64,000 bases of DNA, from positions 1,240,001 to 1,304,000 of the forward strand of contig NZ_JACHBY010000001.1 of the NCBI RefSeq assembly GCF_014200495.1. The letters run 5' to 3'. The stretch comes from Mucilaginibacter geliditolerans. GTDB lineage: Bacteria; Bacteroidota; Bacteroidia; Sphingobacteriales; Sphingobacteriaceae. The position numbers were made by a program, and so were the translations under genes. Below the pieces are notes generated by a model. The model worked only from the letters and a program-made list of their open reading frames with translations. It was not told the DNA's origin and ran no database searches. Shown one piece after another: positions 1 through 11,100 of the stretch (the stretch's first letter is position 1; each line of letters begins with the position of its first letter).

Positions 1-1
1 T

Positions 2-1711
2 CCCATTAATCAACCAGCAACAACTTTAATTTCCGACCTGTTTTTCAAAGTTACCGGTGGTACTGAAACAGCGCAAACAGCATTTGAACTTCCTCTCATT
101 GCAGCCGGTGCGTCGCTTGGGACTTTTGCTTCCGGTGAGTGTGGTTTGGATATTGTGCTGGATTATGGAGATTATAAGCTTCCGACCCCAAATGACCAAT
201 TTGTTTTTGATTTGAATTACGCACGTGCTGCAGAAGCGAAGATTGATATTACAAATGTTTCCGACGATTTTCAGCAAAGTCTGCTCAAAGAACAGATTTT
301 TCAATTTCTTGATGCTGCCGCTTTTTATGGTTTCCATGTTGCTAATGGTACAGTAAATCTGAATAATGATGGTACTGCCACCGCTAAAACAGGAGAAGAT
401 ATTTATAATTCAATTATCCAAAATTTCAATACCAAGAATAGCCTTTACTTGTATATACAAAGCGACAGAACGCGGTCCTATAATTTTTATGGAAATTATA
501 ATATAAGCGATAGTGATGACAACTGTTTATTAACAGGTTTTTCTGCTGATGCGTTATCAGAACAAGGTTATGAAACAAACGGATGGCCCGTCATCATTCT
601 TGCCACAACCCAATCGACAAGTGATCCCAATATTATTCTATATATTCAATTCGTTACCGATAATAATGACAATACAGTTTTGTACGGGCAAGTTGGACAA
701 ATAATAAACGCTCAGGGAAATAATTTCAGCGGACCTGATGATTTGCAACAGGATGCAGATGATAGCGGAAGTCAGCCAAATCTGACAAAGATTTTTCAGC
801 TTTCAAATCCGGCTGTGGGTACTGGCGGGTCTAAAAACTATGCGGCTTCTTTTAACATAATTATTTATGAAGGAGTACAATATGATTACGTGACTCAAGG
901 TACAGACAGCGAAGGTAACCCAACAACTACTACTGCAACATCATACTATTTTGACGACATTTTTGATGAATTAAATGCTACTGCAGCCTTGAATGCAAAT
1001 GATACTTCAACCTATTCTTCTATTAGTTTACAGAGAATAAAACTGATCAATCATATAAGTAATAATGTTCAAAAAGGTATATCGGCAGTTCAGACAAGAA
1101 TTGTCAATGATGTTTTGACTACCGGAGACACCACAACGCCTACTGTTAATAGAACGATATATATATCACAGTCAGTAAATGTATTTAATAACGTTGTATC
1201 AGTAAACAATACTATTAGTTCTGATACACAAACTACACCATCAGTTTCAGGTTCATTGGATGGAAGTGATACTTTTCAATTACCTTCTGCTGCTTATTAT
1301 AACATCACTCAATTTACAGATAATGATAACGTCATAAATGGTGTGAATGTTAACTCCATGGATAACACCATTCCTGCAATGATTATTTTGGGGATAATAA
1401 AGGCCGAAAATGATCAATTGCTTGCACTTATAGCGACTAATAGTAGTCTATTAAATGTTAGGATATTTTTAATACCACTTTTTCAGCAAGGCAATCAGTT
1501 GGTATCAACTGAAGGTATTTTGTATCAAAAATACAATGTCGGAATTGTTGGCGAAGACAATACCGGTACACTTCAATTAAAACTTACTGATTCGAGTATT
1601 GTCGTTTATTCGCTCGACAATAGATTTTATTATTCGTCGGCATTTTCAGAATATATTCAATCGGACAATTCCATTTCATCATTGGCTTTAGATCTTGATA
1701 TTTCACTATAA
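2..1711 (+). CDS. Large uncharacterised protein, 5'-truncated by window edge
   Basis: The frame is open from the first bases, so the true start lies left of the window; 569 residues are visible. I recognise no family. The sequence is rich in Asn, Ser, Thr and Asp with alternating hydrophobic and polar residues, no membrane segment and no Cys cluster, which suits an all-beta structural or secreted protein. The stop codon is two bases before the ATG of the EndoU-toxin gene, so the two are almost certainly co-transcribed and perhaps translationally coupled. By position it could be a fibre subunit, a toxin carrier or a chaperone-like partner; nothing in the sequence decides between these. Base composition is visibly AT-rich compared with the genes after about 6.4 kb. 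Confidence 0.75.
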   Translation, partial: PINQPATTLISDLFFKVTGGTETAQTAFELPLIAAGASLGTFASGECGLDIVLDYGDYKLPTPNDQFVFDLNYARAAEAKIDITNVSDDFQQSLLKEQIFQFLDAAAFYGFHVANGTVNLNNDGTATAKTGEDIYNSIIQNFNTKNSLYLYIQSDRTRSYNFYGNYNISDSDDNCLLTGFSADALSEQGYETNGWPVIILATTQSTSDPNIILYIQFVTDNNDNTVLYGQVGQIINAQGNNFSGPDDLQQDADDSGSQPNLTKIFQLSNPAVGTGGSKNYAASFNIIIYEGVQYDYVTQGTDSEGNPTTTTATSYYFDDIFDELNATAALNANDTSTYSSISLQRIKLINHISNNVQKGISAVQTRIVNDVLTTGDTTTPTVNRTIYISQSVNVFNNVVSVNNTISSDTQTTPSVSGSLDGSDTFQLPSAAYYNITQFTDNDNVINGVNVNSMDNTIPAMIILGIIKAENDQLLALIATNSSLLNVRIFLIPLFQQGNQLVSTEGILYQKYNVGIVGEDNTGTLQLKLTDSSIVVYSLDNRFYYSSAFSEYIQSDNSISSLALDLDISL

Positions 1712-1713
1712 CT

Positions 1714-4653
1714 ATGGCAAACGCATTTATACTTTTTAACGCGACGCAAACAGTTAAGCAAACTACTGGTGTATCAGACTATACTTTTCACAACAAATCC
1801 GGATTTATCGCCACTTTAGTAATTAATGGCATAAAATATACACACACATTTACGCAAACGGTCGGTGGTGTCAATGTTACAGCTGGGTATTACCAGGAAA
1901 TACCATTTTTAAAATGGTTAGTTAATAAAACAATAGCCACGGACCTGACACCATATGTTTTGGATATGGGGAAACTAGTTGATGCTGTTAAAGGCGACAC
2001 TGTGCTTGTAGAAACGCTACGCATTGTTACACCTTACACTGATTTCTGTAAATTGAACCAATATTCATGGAATTACAATCCCGCTATAAAAATTCTTGAT
2101 GATCAAGGCAATATAATAATTCCTCCGGGCACGCAACCGACTATTATGCCGGTATCTTTGGTTGTTCCCGCATTAAGTTTTTATTCAAACAGTATTCCGT
2201 TAATTAACAGTCCCGACTTTACAGATAATAAGGACGATGCGGCATATTCCCTCGCCTTATGTGCATTGCTTATTGATAGAATAAATGTTGATGTTTTTCC
2301 TTTGTTCAATTCAGTGCCGGGCTTGGCAACCTATATTCTTAATCAGAATGCATACTGGCAAACCGGCACTATTTTTAACCAGCCAACATATGAGGATATA
2401 CTTCAATATGAAGAAAGTCTGGCTAATTACTACAATGCAACCTATAGCAACCAGTATTATATTACCGCACAAAACGATAGCAATAAGTTCATCTGGCTCG
2501 CGAGCGTTTTAAGTCCGAGCGCGTTGGCGGTATTTCCTTTGGATACAAAAATAGCATTGTTAAATCAGTTATTGGATGTAATGAGCCAGGCTAAAACCTC
2601 AGCCGTTGCGGCTGCTATTAGCCCGATAGGTAATGTCGTAAACAACCCATTCGCAAAAATTGCGGCAATTGGACCTGCATTAATTTTAAATCTTACAGCT
2701 TCTGTAGTAGACGTACCGACACAAACTGATTCATTTTTAAACAGCTTGTTGAAGACGAAATACACGAATACGTTTTCGGCAGATCAAACCGTTTATGAAG
2801 CGCTTTACGATGCATTAAGCGACAACAATATTGGCATTTTAACACTTGGGGCAATCAATGCCAATAATAATCGAAAGCAATTCGTGCTATCCGTATACGG
2901 TATATGGAAGTCGTCAAAATATTATCCTTATTACAATTCGCCAAATTACACACAGCCTGCTAATCCATCGACAGGTGTTTTTCCTGAAGCTTTTTTTATT
3001 ACCAATAAGGGAACTTATTATAATAATAAAACTGCCTCAGCAACCCTTAACTATAATTCTGTAACGACGTCATTTGCAACTTATGTTGTTAATTATCAGT
3101 ATGAATTTAATAATCTACAAATAAAAGCTTATAAAGTTGATACTGAAACAAATAATAAGGATAACCCTCTTGCAAACGGCTCCCAACTGCCAACGTTGTA
3201 TGGCACTTATCATCTATATCAGCCTCTATCGTTAATTGGTTATACTCAAAACCCAGTTGTACATCTACCAAAGACCAGTTGTATACCTGTATTTTATCTT
3301 TTATATGCTTATGAAGCTAAAGCAATTCAAGATTTCGATATTGGGATAATGGATTTTATTGAGCTTGGAATAAATCTTGGTTTAAATCTAACCGGAGCCG
3401 GCGAGATCACAGACTTAAGCTATCTTTCAGAGATATCTGAACTGGCAGAAGTAGAAACCTTAGCAGATAGTACTCCTATTTTAAATTGGGAGAATTTTCT
3501 TGGACTAAACAGAACCGTTATGATAACTGCTGGTTCTGTCAATGCCATCACACAGTATCTTGCTCAGGAAGCTGGTAACGCCGATCCAGATGTCCAAGCA
3601 TTTTTAAAGACGTTAAATGAATTTTTAGGAATTATAGCGTTGGGCACATTGGCTATTGATGCAACGGCGCAAATCATCAGCTCATTTAAAGCACAGCAGA
3701 TTATAGAGGAATCGGCGAGCTTAGATGAAAGCGACCAATTGCCGAGCGATGTAAGAGAGGAAATAGAAGAATTTGTCGGAAATATTTCAGAATTAGTTGA
3801 TTTAATGAATACAAAGCTCTTGGAATTGCCAAACATCCCTTCTGGCTCAAATACAATTATCGGAAAGTTTGCTCAAATTACCGATGCCCAAGAACAGCTG
3901 AATTTCTTTAATTATTTTTATTTTATTGATGATGATGATCCCCTTTGGTTGGAATATAATGAGATTTATACTGCAAATACATTTAGCGACGATGGAATTG
4001 TAATAGGAACAACGCAAAAAACATTGATTGATGTATGGGCGACAGACTTATATGCGATTAATAACATACCAGCTGCGCGCAACGATTTTACAGTAGTACA
4101 ATCATTTCAATTTCTAGAGAAAAGCGATCAAATATTTAAACATGTATTTTTTGGCGATATAGCTATTGATCGTCCCATCTTAGCAAATGGTAGTTTAGGA
4201 AATACCAGTGTAGATTTAAGTGGAATGCACAATCCCAGCAAGATAACAACTGTGCCACCTTATATAGAAGGGCAATGGAACTTCAAAGGAAACTTTGTTG
4301 AAAATAAATTGGGTTATGGTAAAGGAAAAATAGAAAGGTGTATGACGGCAAATGACATTGATCCTGCTACAGGCGAACGATGGGTTAATCCATTTGAAAC
4401 TGATCCTGCTCGGAAATACATGAAGACGAAATCGGATCCTACTGCTATATGGCCTTCTTCATACTCTACCCAACGGATAAGAGCCGAAATGGCTGTTAGT
4501 TTTGCCAATAAAGTGCAAAAAACCACAACTGTTCCGAATGCGCTTCTTTACAGCGGAACAGCCTCAGATGGACAGATAATTACGATTTATTTCGATCAGT
4601 ATGAAAAGTGGTCTATATATCCCAATAACAAATTTATAATACAAAATCAATAA
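1714..4653 (+). CDS. Large polymorphic-toxin-like protein with C-terminal EndoU-type RNase domain
   Basis: A 979-residue protein without signal peptide. Residues about 1-800 are unrecognised, with a helical stretch near 603-665. Residues about 805-975 carry the marks of the bacterial EndoU nuclease fold: KHVFFGD with His810, then GMHNP with His839, then IWPSSYS (912-918) followed by an amphipathic helix, then a closing strand pair ending KWSIYP (965-970). In EndoU toxins these places are occupied by two catalytic histidines, an FFP-x-W-like block and a K-I-x-T-x-YP strand. EndoU enzymes cut RNA, and bacterial members act as interbacterial toxins. The C-terminal position and the small acidic gene 4 bp downstream fit a toxin-immunity pair. 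The assignment is by motif reading only; the long N-terminal part and delivery route are unknown. Confidence 0.65.
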   Translation: MANAFILFNATQTVKQTTGVSDYTFHNKSGFIATLVINGIKYTHTFTQTVGGVNVTAGYYQEIPFLKWLVNKTIATDLTPYVLDMGKLVDAVKGDTVLVETLRIVTPYTDFCKLNQYSWNYNPAIKILDDQGNIIIPPGTQPTIMPVSLVVPALSFYSNSIPLINSPDFTDNKDDAAYSLALCALLIDRINVDVFPLFNSVPGLATYILNQNAYWQTGTIFNQPTYEDILQYEESLANYYNATYSNQYYITAQNDSNKFIWLASVLSPSALAVFPLDTKIALLNQLLDVMSQAKTSAVAAAISPIGNVVNNPFAKIAAIGPALILNLTASVVDVPTQTDSFLNSLLKTKYTNTFSADQTVYEALYDALSDNNIGILTLGAINANNNRKQFVLSVYGIWKSSKYYPYYNSPNYTQPANPSTGVFPEAFFITNKGTYYNNKTASATLNYNSVTTSFATYVVNYQYEFNNLQIKAYKVDTETNNKDNPLANGSQLPTLYGTYHLYQPLSLIGYTQNPVVHLPKTSCIPVFYLLYAYEAKAIQDFDIGIMDFIELGINLGLNLTGAGEITDLSYLSEISELAEVETLADSTPILNWENFLGLNRTVMITAGSVNAITQYLAQEAGNADPDVQAFLKTLNEFLGIIALGTLAIDATAQIISSFKAQQIIEESASLDESDQLPSDVREEIEEFVGNISELVDLMNTKLLELPNIPSGSNTIIGKFAQITDAQEQLNFFNYFYFIDDDDPLWLEYNEIYTANTFSDDGIVIGTTQKTLIDVWATDLYAINNIPAARNDFTVVQSFQFLEKSDQIFKHVFFGDIAIDRPILANGSLGNTSVDLSGMHNPSKITTVPPYIEGQWNFKGNFVENKLGYGKGKIERCMTANDIDPATGERWVNPFETDPARKYMKTKSDPTAIWPSSYSTQRIRAEMAVSFANKVQKTTTVPNALLYSGTASDGQIITIYFDQYEKWSIYPNNKFIIQNQ

Positions 4654-4657
4654 AAAA

Positions 4658-5056
4658 ATGAGCGTAAAAGATATTCTTAATAGTTACGGCATTCAAATGA
4701 GAAATGAAATTGTCACTTTACGATCTGGTACTAAAGTAGTTGACAAGGTGTTTTCTGGTGGCCAATTTTTAGAGCCATTTTTTAATTTGTCCTACAATGA
4801 TCCGGATAGCTTAAGCAATGATATTTTAACAATGGTTAATTATGTATTGGGCGGCAATGACCCACCATTAAATGAAATTGATAATACGTTTGGAGGTATA
4901 GATTCGAATGCAATAATTTATGACGATGCAGTAAGGTTTCATGAATTAGGTACCGGAAAGATACTTCAAACTGTTCCCATTAACGATTTTCAAACTATTG
5001 CTAACGCTTGGAATGACTTTCTCACACAACAGCCTTTGGATGGGGCTAACGTTTAA
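4658..5056 (+). CDS. Small acidic protein, candidate immunity protein to the EndoU toxin
   Basis: 132 residues, no signal peptide or membrane segment, rich in Asp and Glu (for example in LSYNDPDSLSND and LNEIDNTFGGIDSN). No family is recognised. It starts 4 bp after the toxin gene stop, on the same strand, with AT-rich composition like the toxin gene. A small acidic protein directly downstream of a gene with a C-terminal nuclease domain is the usual layout of toxin and immunity genes, since a cytoplasmic RNase must be neutralised in the producing cell. This role is inferred from position and charge alone. A chaperone or adaptor that loads the toxin is the main alternative. Confidence 0.7.
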   Translation: MSVKDILNSYGIQMRNEIVTLRSGTKVVDKVFSGGQFLEPFFNLSYNDPDSLSNDILTMVNYVLGGNDPPLNEIDNTFGGIDSNAIIYDDAVRFHELGTGKILQTVPINDFQTIANAWNDFLTQQPLDGANV

Positions 5057-5120
5057 AAAATGTTTGACGTTATTGACAACACAACAAAATACAGATCCAC
5101 ACAAATAAAGAATAAAGCGT

Positions 5121-8100
5121 ATGCCAGAAGACAATGTAATTGTTAGCAGATATTATCCACAATTGTCAGATCTTATTACAGTTGACGATCTGCCTGATTT
5201 CTTGGACTTCGCTAAAGAGGGCCTTGATAGCCTTTTAAGCAGTATTTTTTATAAGAATTTTCAATATTCAAAAAGCCAGCGTTCAGATTCAACTTTTTAT
5301 AAAATTGAAATAATCACGAGCAACCTGGGCTTGGATTTACCATTCGGCCTTCGTTTCATTTTAAATCCTGATGCTTCGGGTGATACCAATATTTCATCTT
5401 TTCCTGTTACGCTGCAATACCAATGGACTATTTTTTCTTTCCTGAGATCATTTGATCTCTCATCTGTGTCGCTTGATCCATCGAGTATATTTCAATTAGG
5501 GCTAAACGTATTCAAGGTAAGTGATCAGGATCTTGTTGCGCATGTATTAAACTTTTTTGTTTCGCCGTTGGACGATGCAACCACAATATATGAACAGTTG
5601 GTCAATGATATAAACGCATATTATCCTTCAGCAAATATTACCATTCCTCCCGGCCAAACTGCTTCCATTTCATTAATAACTTCTTTAATATCCGAAAATG
5701 CAAATATTCCGGATTCAATTTCTGAAGTAATGTTTGTAATCTATCTGTTTACCTCAGATTCGGGCACGCTAGAAACAAGGTTGCAACAATTTTTTACATT
5801 AATATCTCCGGGTGGCATCCAAAATTTTATTAGCGGGTTGGTTAAACCTAAATTTAAAGCCTCGTTAACATTGTCTGCTGGCCTTGAGTTTCCAACAAAT
5901 ATCCTGCAGCCGGTTGACGCAAGCGGCAATATCATCCCGAATGAAAAGACCATTTTCCAATTTGGGGGAGCTACTTTTTATGTTGATACAGATGCGGGTA
6001 TAGGCTCACAAGTCGAACTGGCGGGCTCGTTAATTCCGACATACAACCAAATTGCCAATACGGGATTGATTATCAGTATTACAGGTGCAAAACTTGACTT
6101 AAGTCAGACCACCAATATCCCCGAAGCAACAGCAGCCGGCTTCCCAGTTGATTTCATGGGCTTGTATGTAAAGCAAGCATCAATTACACTCGGAAAATTT
6201 GGAAAAGACGATCCCAGTCAAACAAGCGCCACAATAACCGCTACTAATTTCTTGATCGGTACTGGTGGTGTGTCGGGTACCATAGCCATGCAGGAACAGG
6301 GAGGAATAATTCATCGTGACTTCGGTAACTTTAAAGTTGAACTGGATGCATTTTCGCTCACCTTCCGTCAAAACGCAATTACCGCATGTTCAATAACTGG
6401 TGCAATAACCTTAGATAAATACACCACCAACGGTCAACCATCGAAAATATCAATTGTAGCACAGATAAAAGACGCCGGGGATTTCTCCATCACTGCAACC
6501 CCATCGGCCAACTTCCCACCCATCACTTTACCAGGTGTGTTTACATTAGCTATCCGACAACTGGTAGTAGGCGAAGAGCAACCAAAAGGTTATTACGTAC
6601 AGGTAGCGGGCACGCTTACCTTTATAGCGGATCTGCCCATTTTGGGTGATGTGCTACCCAAAAATATCAACATCTCCAAACTTCGGATTTGGGATGACGG
6701 CTCTATAGATTTTGTTGGTGGGCAGATCAAGCTGCCGGTTGCGTTTACCCTAAAGATCGGCCCGGTAAAACTGGAGGTCAAGAACATGTCGTTGGGTAGT
6801 TATAGCAAGAAGCTTAATGGCGTTGACCGTAGCTATTGTTACTTTAGTTTCGACGGCATGGTAAATACTGGTAACGCAGGCGTAGAAGTTGGCGGTAACG
6901 GTATCAAATTTTATTTCACTGTTGACGACGGCCCCAATAAACCATTTGACTGCTATATCCGCATTGACCAGATCGATATTGATATTACTATACCGGGTAA
7001 TGCTAAACCAAGCGATGCTGACTTTATTTTGCAGGGTCACCTTAGCGTAAGCAACCCGAACCCCAATGCATCATCATCGACTGCCGGAACTGAGTATGGA
7101 GGATCCGTTTCGGTGTCCATTCCAAAAATAGGCCTGACGGGTAGTGCTGGCATGCGGTTAAACCCCGCCATCCCATCTTTCATAGTCGATCTTAACCTTG
7201 ACCTTTCGATACCGATACCCATCGGGGGCACTGGACTATCCATTTACGGTTTCCGCGGCCTGATCGGCGAGCATTATCTGCCGTCAAAATCAGCCACTAC
7301 ACCACCATTGCCAGATACAGCAACCTGGTGGGATTATTATAAGGCCAAAAATGTTCCGGACGGACTGGAAGGCATAGAAATAGATAAGTTCGCTGACGAA
7401 GCCGGTTTTTCACTTGGCGCAGGTATTGCGATAGCTACTGATGGGGGCGGTTATGTATTTTCATCAAAACTGTTCCTTTTATTAGGAATTCCTGATGTAA
7501 TCCTGATACAGGGACAGGCCGGCATACTGCAGGACAGGATTGGACTAACTGATAAAACCGATCCGCCATTCAGTGCCCTGATTGCGATAGACAGTACATC
7601 CTTTACCGGCGACCTTTCGGTAAACTATAACCTGCCAAGTGACAGCGGCTTTAAAGGTGACATATTCTCTCTGCAAGGCAGCATGGATATGGCCTTTTTC
7701 TTCAACAATGCTTCAGGCTGGTATATCAACCTTGGCAAAGATCAACCTGCCAGCGCCCGTATTCAGGCGAAGATATTGGACCTGTTCAAGGGATATGCGT
7801 ACCTGATGATCTCCTCGCAGGGTTTCAAAGTGGGCGCTGGGGCAGGGTACAGCTTCAACAAAAAAATCGGGCCGGTGGGTGTCAACCTGAGCGCATCGCT
7901 GGACATGGGCGCCTTTGTAAGCTTCAAGCCGGTGCAGGCTGGCGGTTTTATCAGTGTTAGTGGCGAGGCCTACCTTAAATTTTTCTGGTTAAAAATCGGT
8001 GCGGGTCTGGGTCTTACACTTGCCGTGGAGGCGCCGCACCCTTTCAATATCACCGGCAAGTTTCAGATCAGACTCCACGTCTTCATACATACTTTTACAC

Positions 8101-11100
8101 TCTCACTGCCCTTTAGCTGGAGTATCAATAATAACAATGCACCGCTACTGCAGCCTGTACAAATACTTCAGCTGCCGGATCCAGCTTCGGCCTATTCGCC
8201 GGCAGTTGCTGTCAACATCATGTCGCAGGAAACCTTCCCAGTCAATTACGTCAACCAGGTCTATCAGGGCAGCTATACCATCCCTGCGCCAGGCCAGGCC
8301 GGCTGGCAGTACGACTTTACGGATACTACCGCGGTAATGCAGGTTACCGTACCGCTGGATAGCTATATCGATATCGAACTGTTGAAGCCCGTCATTCCCG
8401 GCAATGTCCCGCTGGGGGGGGCCGGGAGCCAATTGCCAGATGGTTATACTGATCTGTTACCGCCCGTAAAAGGCCTCAGTGCCCAGGTGAAGCATAGTTA
8501 CTCGATCTCCGCATTGGATATCTTTGTGTGGGACGATAGCGGCTCCGACGGCGGAAGCTGGATGCCTTACCAGGTATACGAAGCCGTTACCGCAATTGTC
8601 GACGGCAATACCGGTAATCCACCGGTTGACCTCAGCTCCCTGCCGCAGGGCTACTGGCAATTTGTACAGCCGAACACCTATAACAAGATACGGCTGTTGT
8701 CGCAAACTATGTTCAGCTATTCCAATGGATCGGATTCGGCTGCTTCCAACCTCGACATGTCCAACTTCCAGCGTAAAGCGCTGTTCTGCTATGAAACCAT
8801 AAGTGAAGAAGAGGTGGTGAATTGGAAAGGCGAAACGCTTGGTACAGTTTACGCCGAAGGTTCAACAGTAATGATCTCCGGCGTTTCGTTTACTTTCAAC
8901 GAGTTAGGCGGCAGCGTAAACAATGATGCCGGCTTCGGCTACAACAGCCTGTTTATCGAATCATTGGGTGGCAGTATACTGATCACCTTGCCGGAGCAGG
9001 TAACGCAATATGAGATCGATTTTGGCTCTAACCAAAATGATTTACTGATCTATCCGGTAGTGACCAATTATGTTGCTGCGCCTTTTGGACAAACTATCCC
9101 GATGGATACCTACCTTACACCAGGGCATTTGTCTGCTACGCAGCAAAACACCAGTATCACCTACAATGATCCCACTACACCGGTTGATAAAATACTGATA
9201 ATTATCGATACTATCCAGTCTGTGGATTTTATTGGCGACCTGAACATGGGTGGCTATTTCCAGTTGTCCGACCAGTTCCTGCCTGTAAGCAACCCGCAGT
9301 TCCACCATGAGTACGATGTGAGCAAGGCACTGATGTATGTTTCCTTATTCAATACGAGCTTAAGCGCATCCGATATACTTCAGAAACAATACAGCGATAC
9401 GGCAGGAGTTGTTGGTCAATGGCCGCTGAATTCTGGTCTGGCTTCCATCGGAAGCCTTAACGCAAATCTCAGCGGAGACCCCGACTTGGTACCGGGTTAT
9501 TACCCGCTGAATAATACCGCGCCAATGCAACTTCAAAATGTTTTTAGCTACAGCGACAATACGGACGCACTCATCGTTCCTTACAATGACGCGCTTAAAG
9601 TTGAAACAGGAAGCTTCTCTTTTGAAGTGACGGCTTTGTTCGATGCCTACACGCCTGGTATCAGTACCTTATTGTCAAAGGTTTACATTGACCAGGTAAG
9701 CAGCAATAAAAAGGGCTATGCGTTACACCTGTATAAACAAACGGCAGGGGATCCGCTGCAAACGTATACGGATATCAGTACAGTTCCGAGCTTTTTCGTT
9801 TGGCTCACCTGCTACGACGGACAAAATGCGGCGGGTGTGCAGGCTTCCGAGACTTACACGCTGGATTACACCACAGGAAAGCTGGCGGCAAACCAGTACA
9901 AACATATCATCGTTACCGTAAACCGGGATACCAACTTGTTAAGTATCTACATTGACCGGGTATTGAAAACCAGCGTAGCCATACCGGTGGAACTTGCACC
10001 TATAAACATTCAACCATTTGCCACCTATGTCGATCAATTAAGCTATTTAACCACCAGTGTCCAGGAGCGTCAGCAGGAAAATAATGTTAGCCCTGATACG
10101 GTCATTAACGAGGCGCAGATCCTGAGCGATAACCTGAATAAAGTTATCCAGCCGGTATGGAGGCCAAACACGACATTCGCTGTTGCGGTGACGACTAAAG
10201 ATACAGTCAATAGCAATACAGGCGGCGCCATCGCTTATACGCAGATATTCGGCTTCCGTACCGCTGGGCCAGTGGGCCTTTTCCAGCAGCAGAGCGCCGC
10301 TTACCAGGCGCTGGTGCAGGCCGATCAGACCGATATGTTCAAACTGGCCGACCTGACCGATTATATCGATTATAACCGGTCATCGCCGGATGCACAGGGC
10401 CGCTTTAACATGAGCAAACCTGTTTTTTACACTGATCCGCAGATCAGCCTGATCTTTACCATGCCTTATATCAATGCCATGTATTCAAATTGGGATAGTT
10501 ACCAGGGATTGCCAGCTATTCAAAGCAGCCTGCAAATACAACTGATCGATCCTTATGGCAATACATTAAGCCCTCAACTTGTATGGTCGCAGCTACCTGA
10601 TCAGACCATCGACAGCACAAACTATACCTCGCTGCCAAACGACCAGCAACTGATTTTTTTGCTTGACCAGGCTGCATCGCAGGATTCCTGCAACCCGAAC
10701 CCGATCACGCTTACCAAGCAAATCAAACAGGGCACATACCAGTTCCCTGACCTTACACCCAACAAGCTGTATACAGCAGTTTTCAACGCGGTATACCAGC
10801 CGGCAGGTGAAGACCAGCAGGTGGCAGAAGTACATAAATTTGGCTTCCTGTCTTCACTATTTGCAACCTTTCAGGAGCAGGCGGGCAGTTTCATTCTTGA
10901 TGACACACCGGGAGCCGAACGCTATGCCTTATACAGCCTCAATGTCGGTTTCACCGCAGAACAGCTCACACAAAACCTGTTACCGCTGCTAAACAATGAC
11001 GCTGACAATAATTCTCCGCTGGTGATGCAGTATCCGGCGCAATTTGATCGCATTATATTCGGCGGATGCCAGCTGAAAGCATTTGAACCGTCGGCCAATA

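Noticed and set aside
7999..10992. Several overlapping ORFs of 60-112 residues within the 2109-residue gene
   Set aside because: Other-frame shadows of a GC-richer coding region; Ser/Arg/Thr-rich translations without structure.
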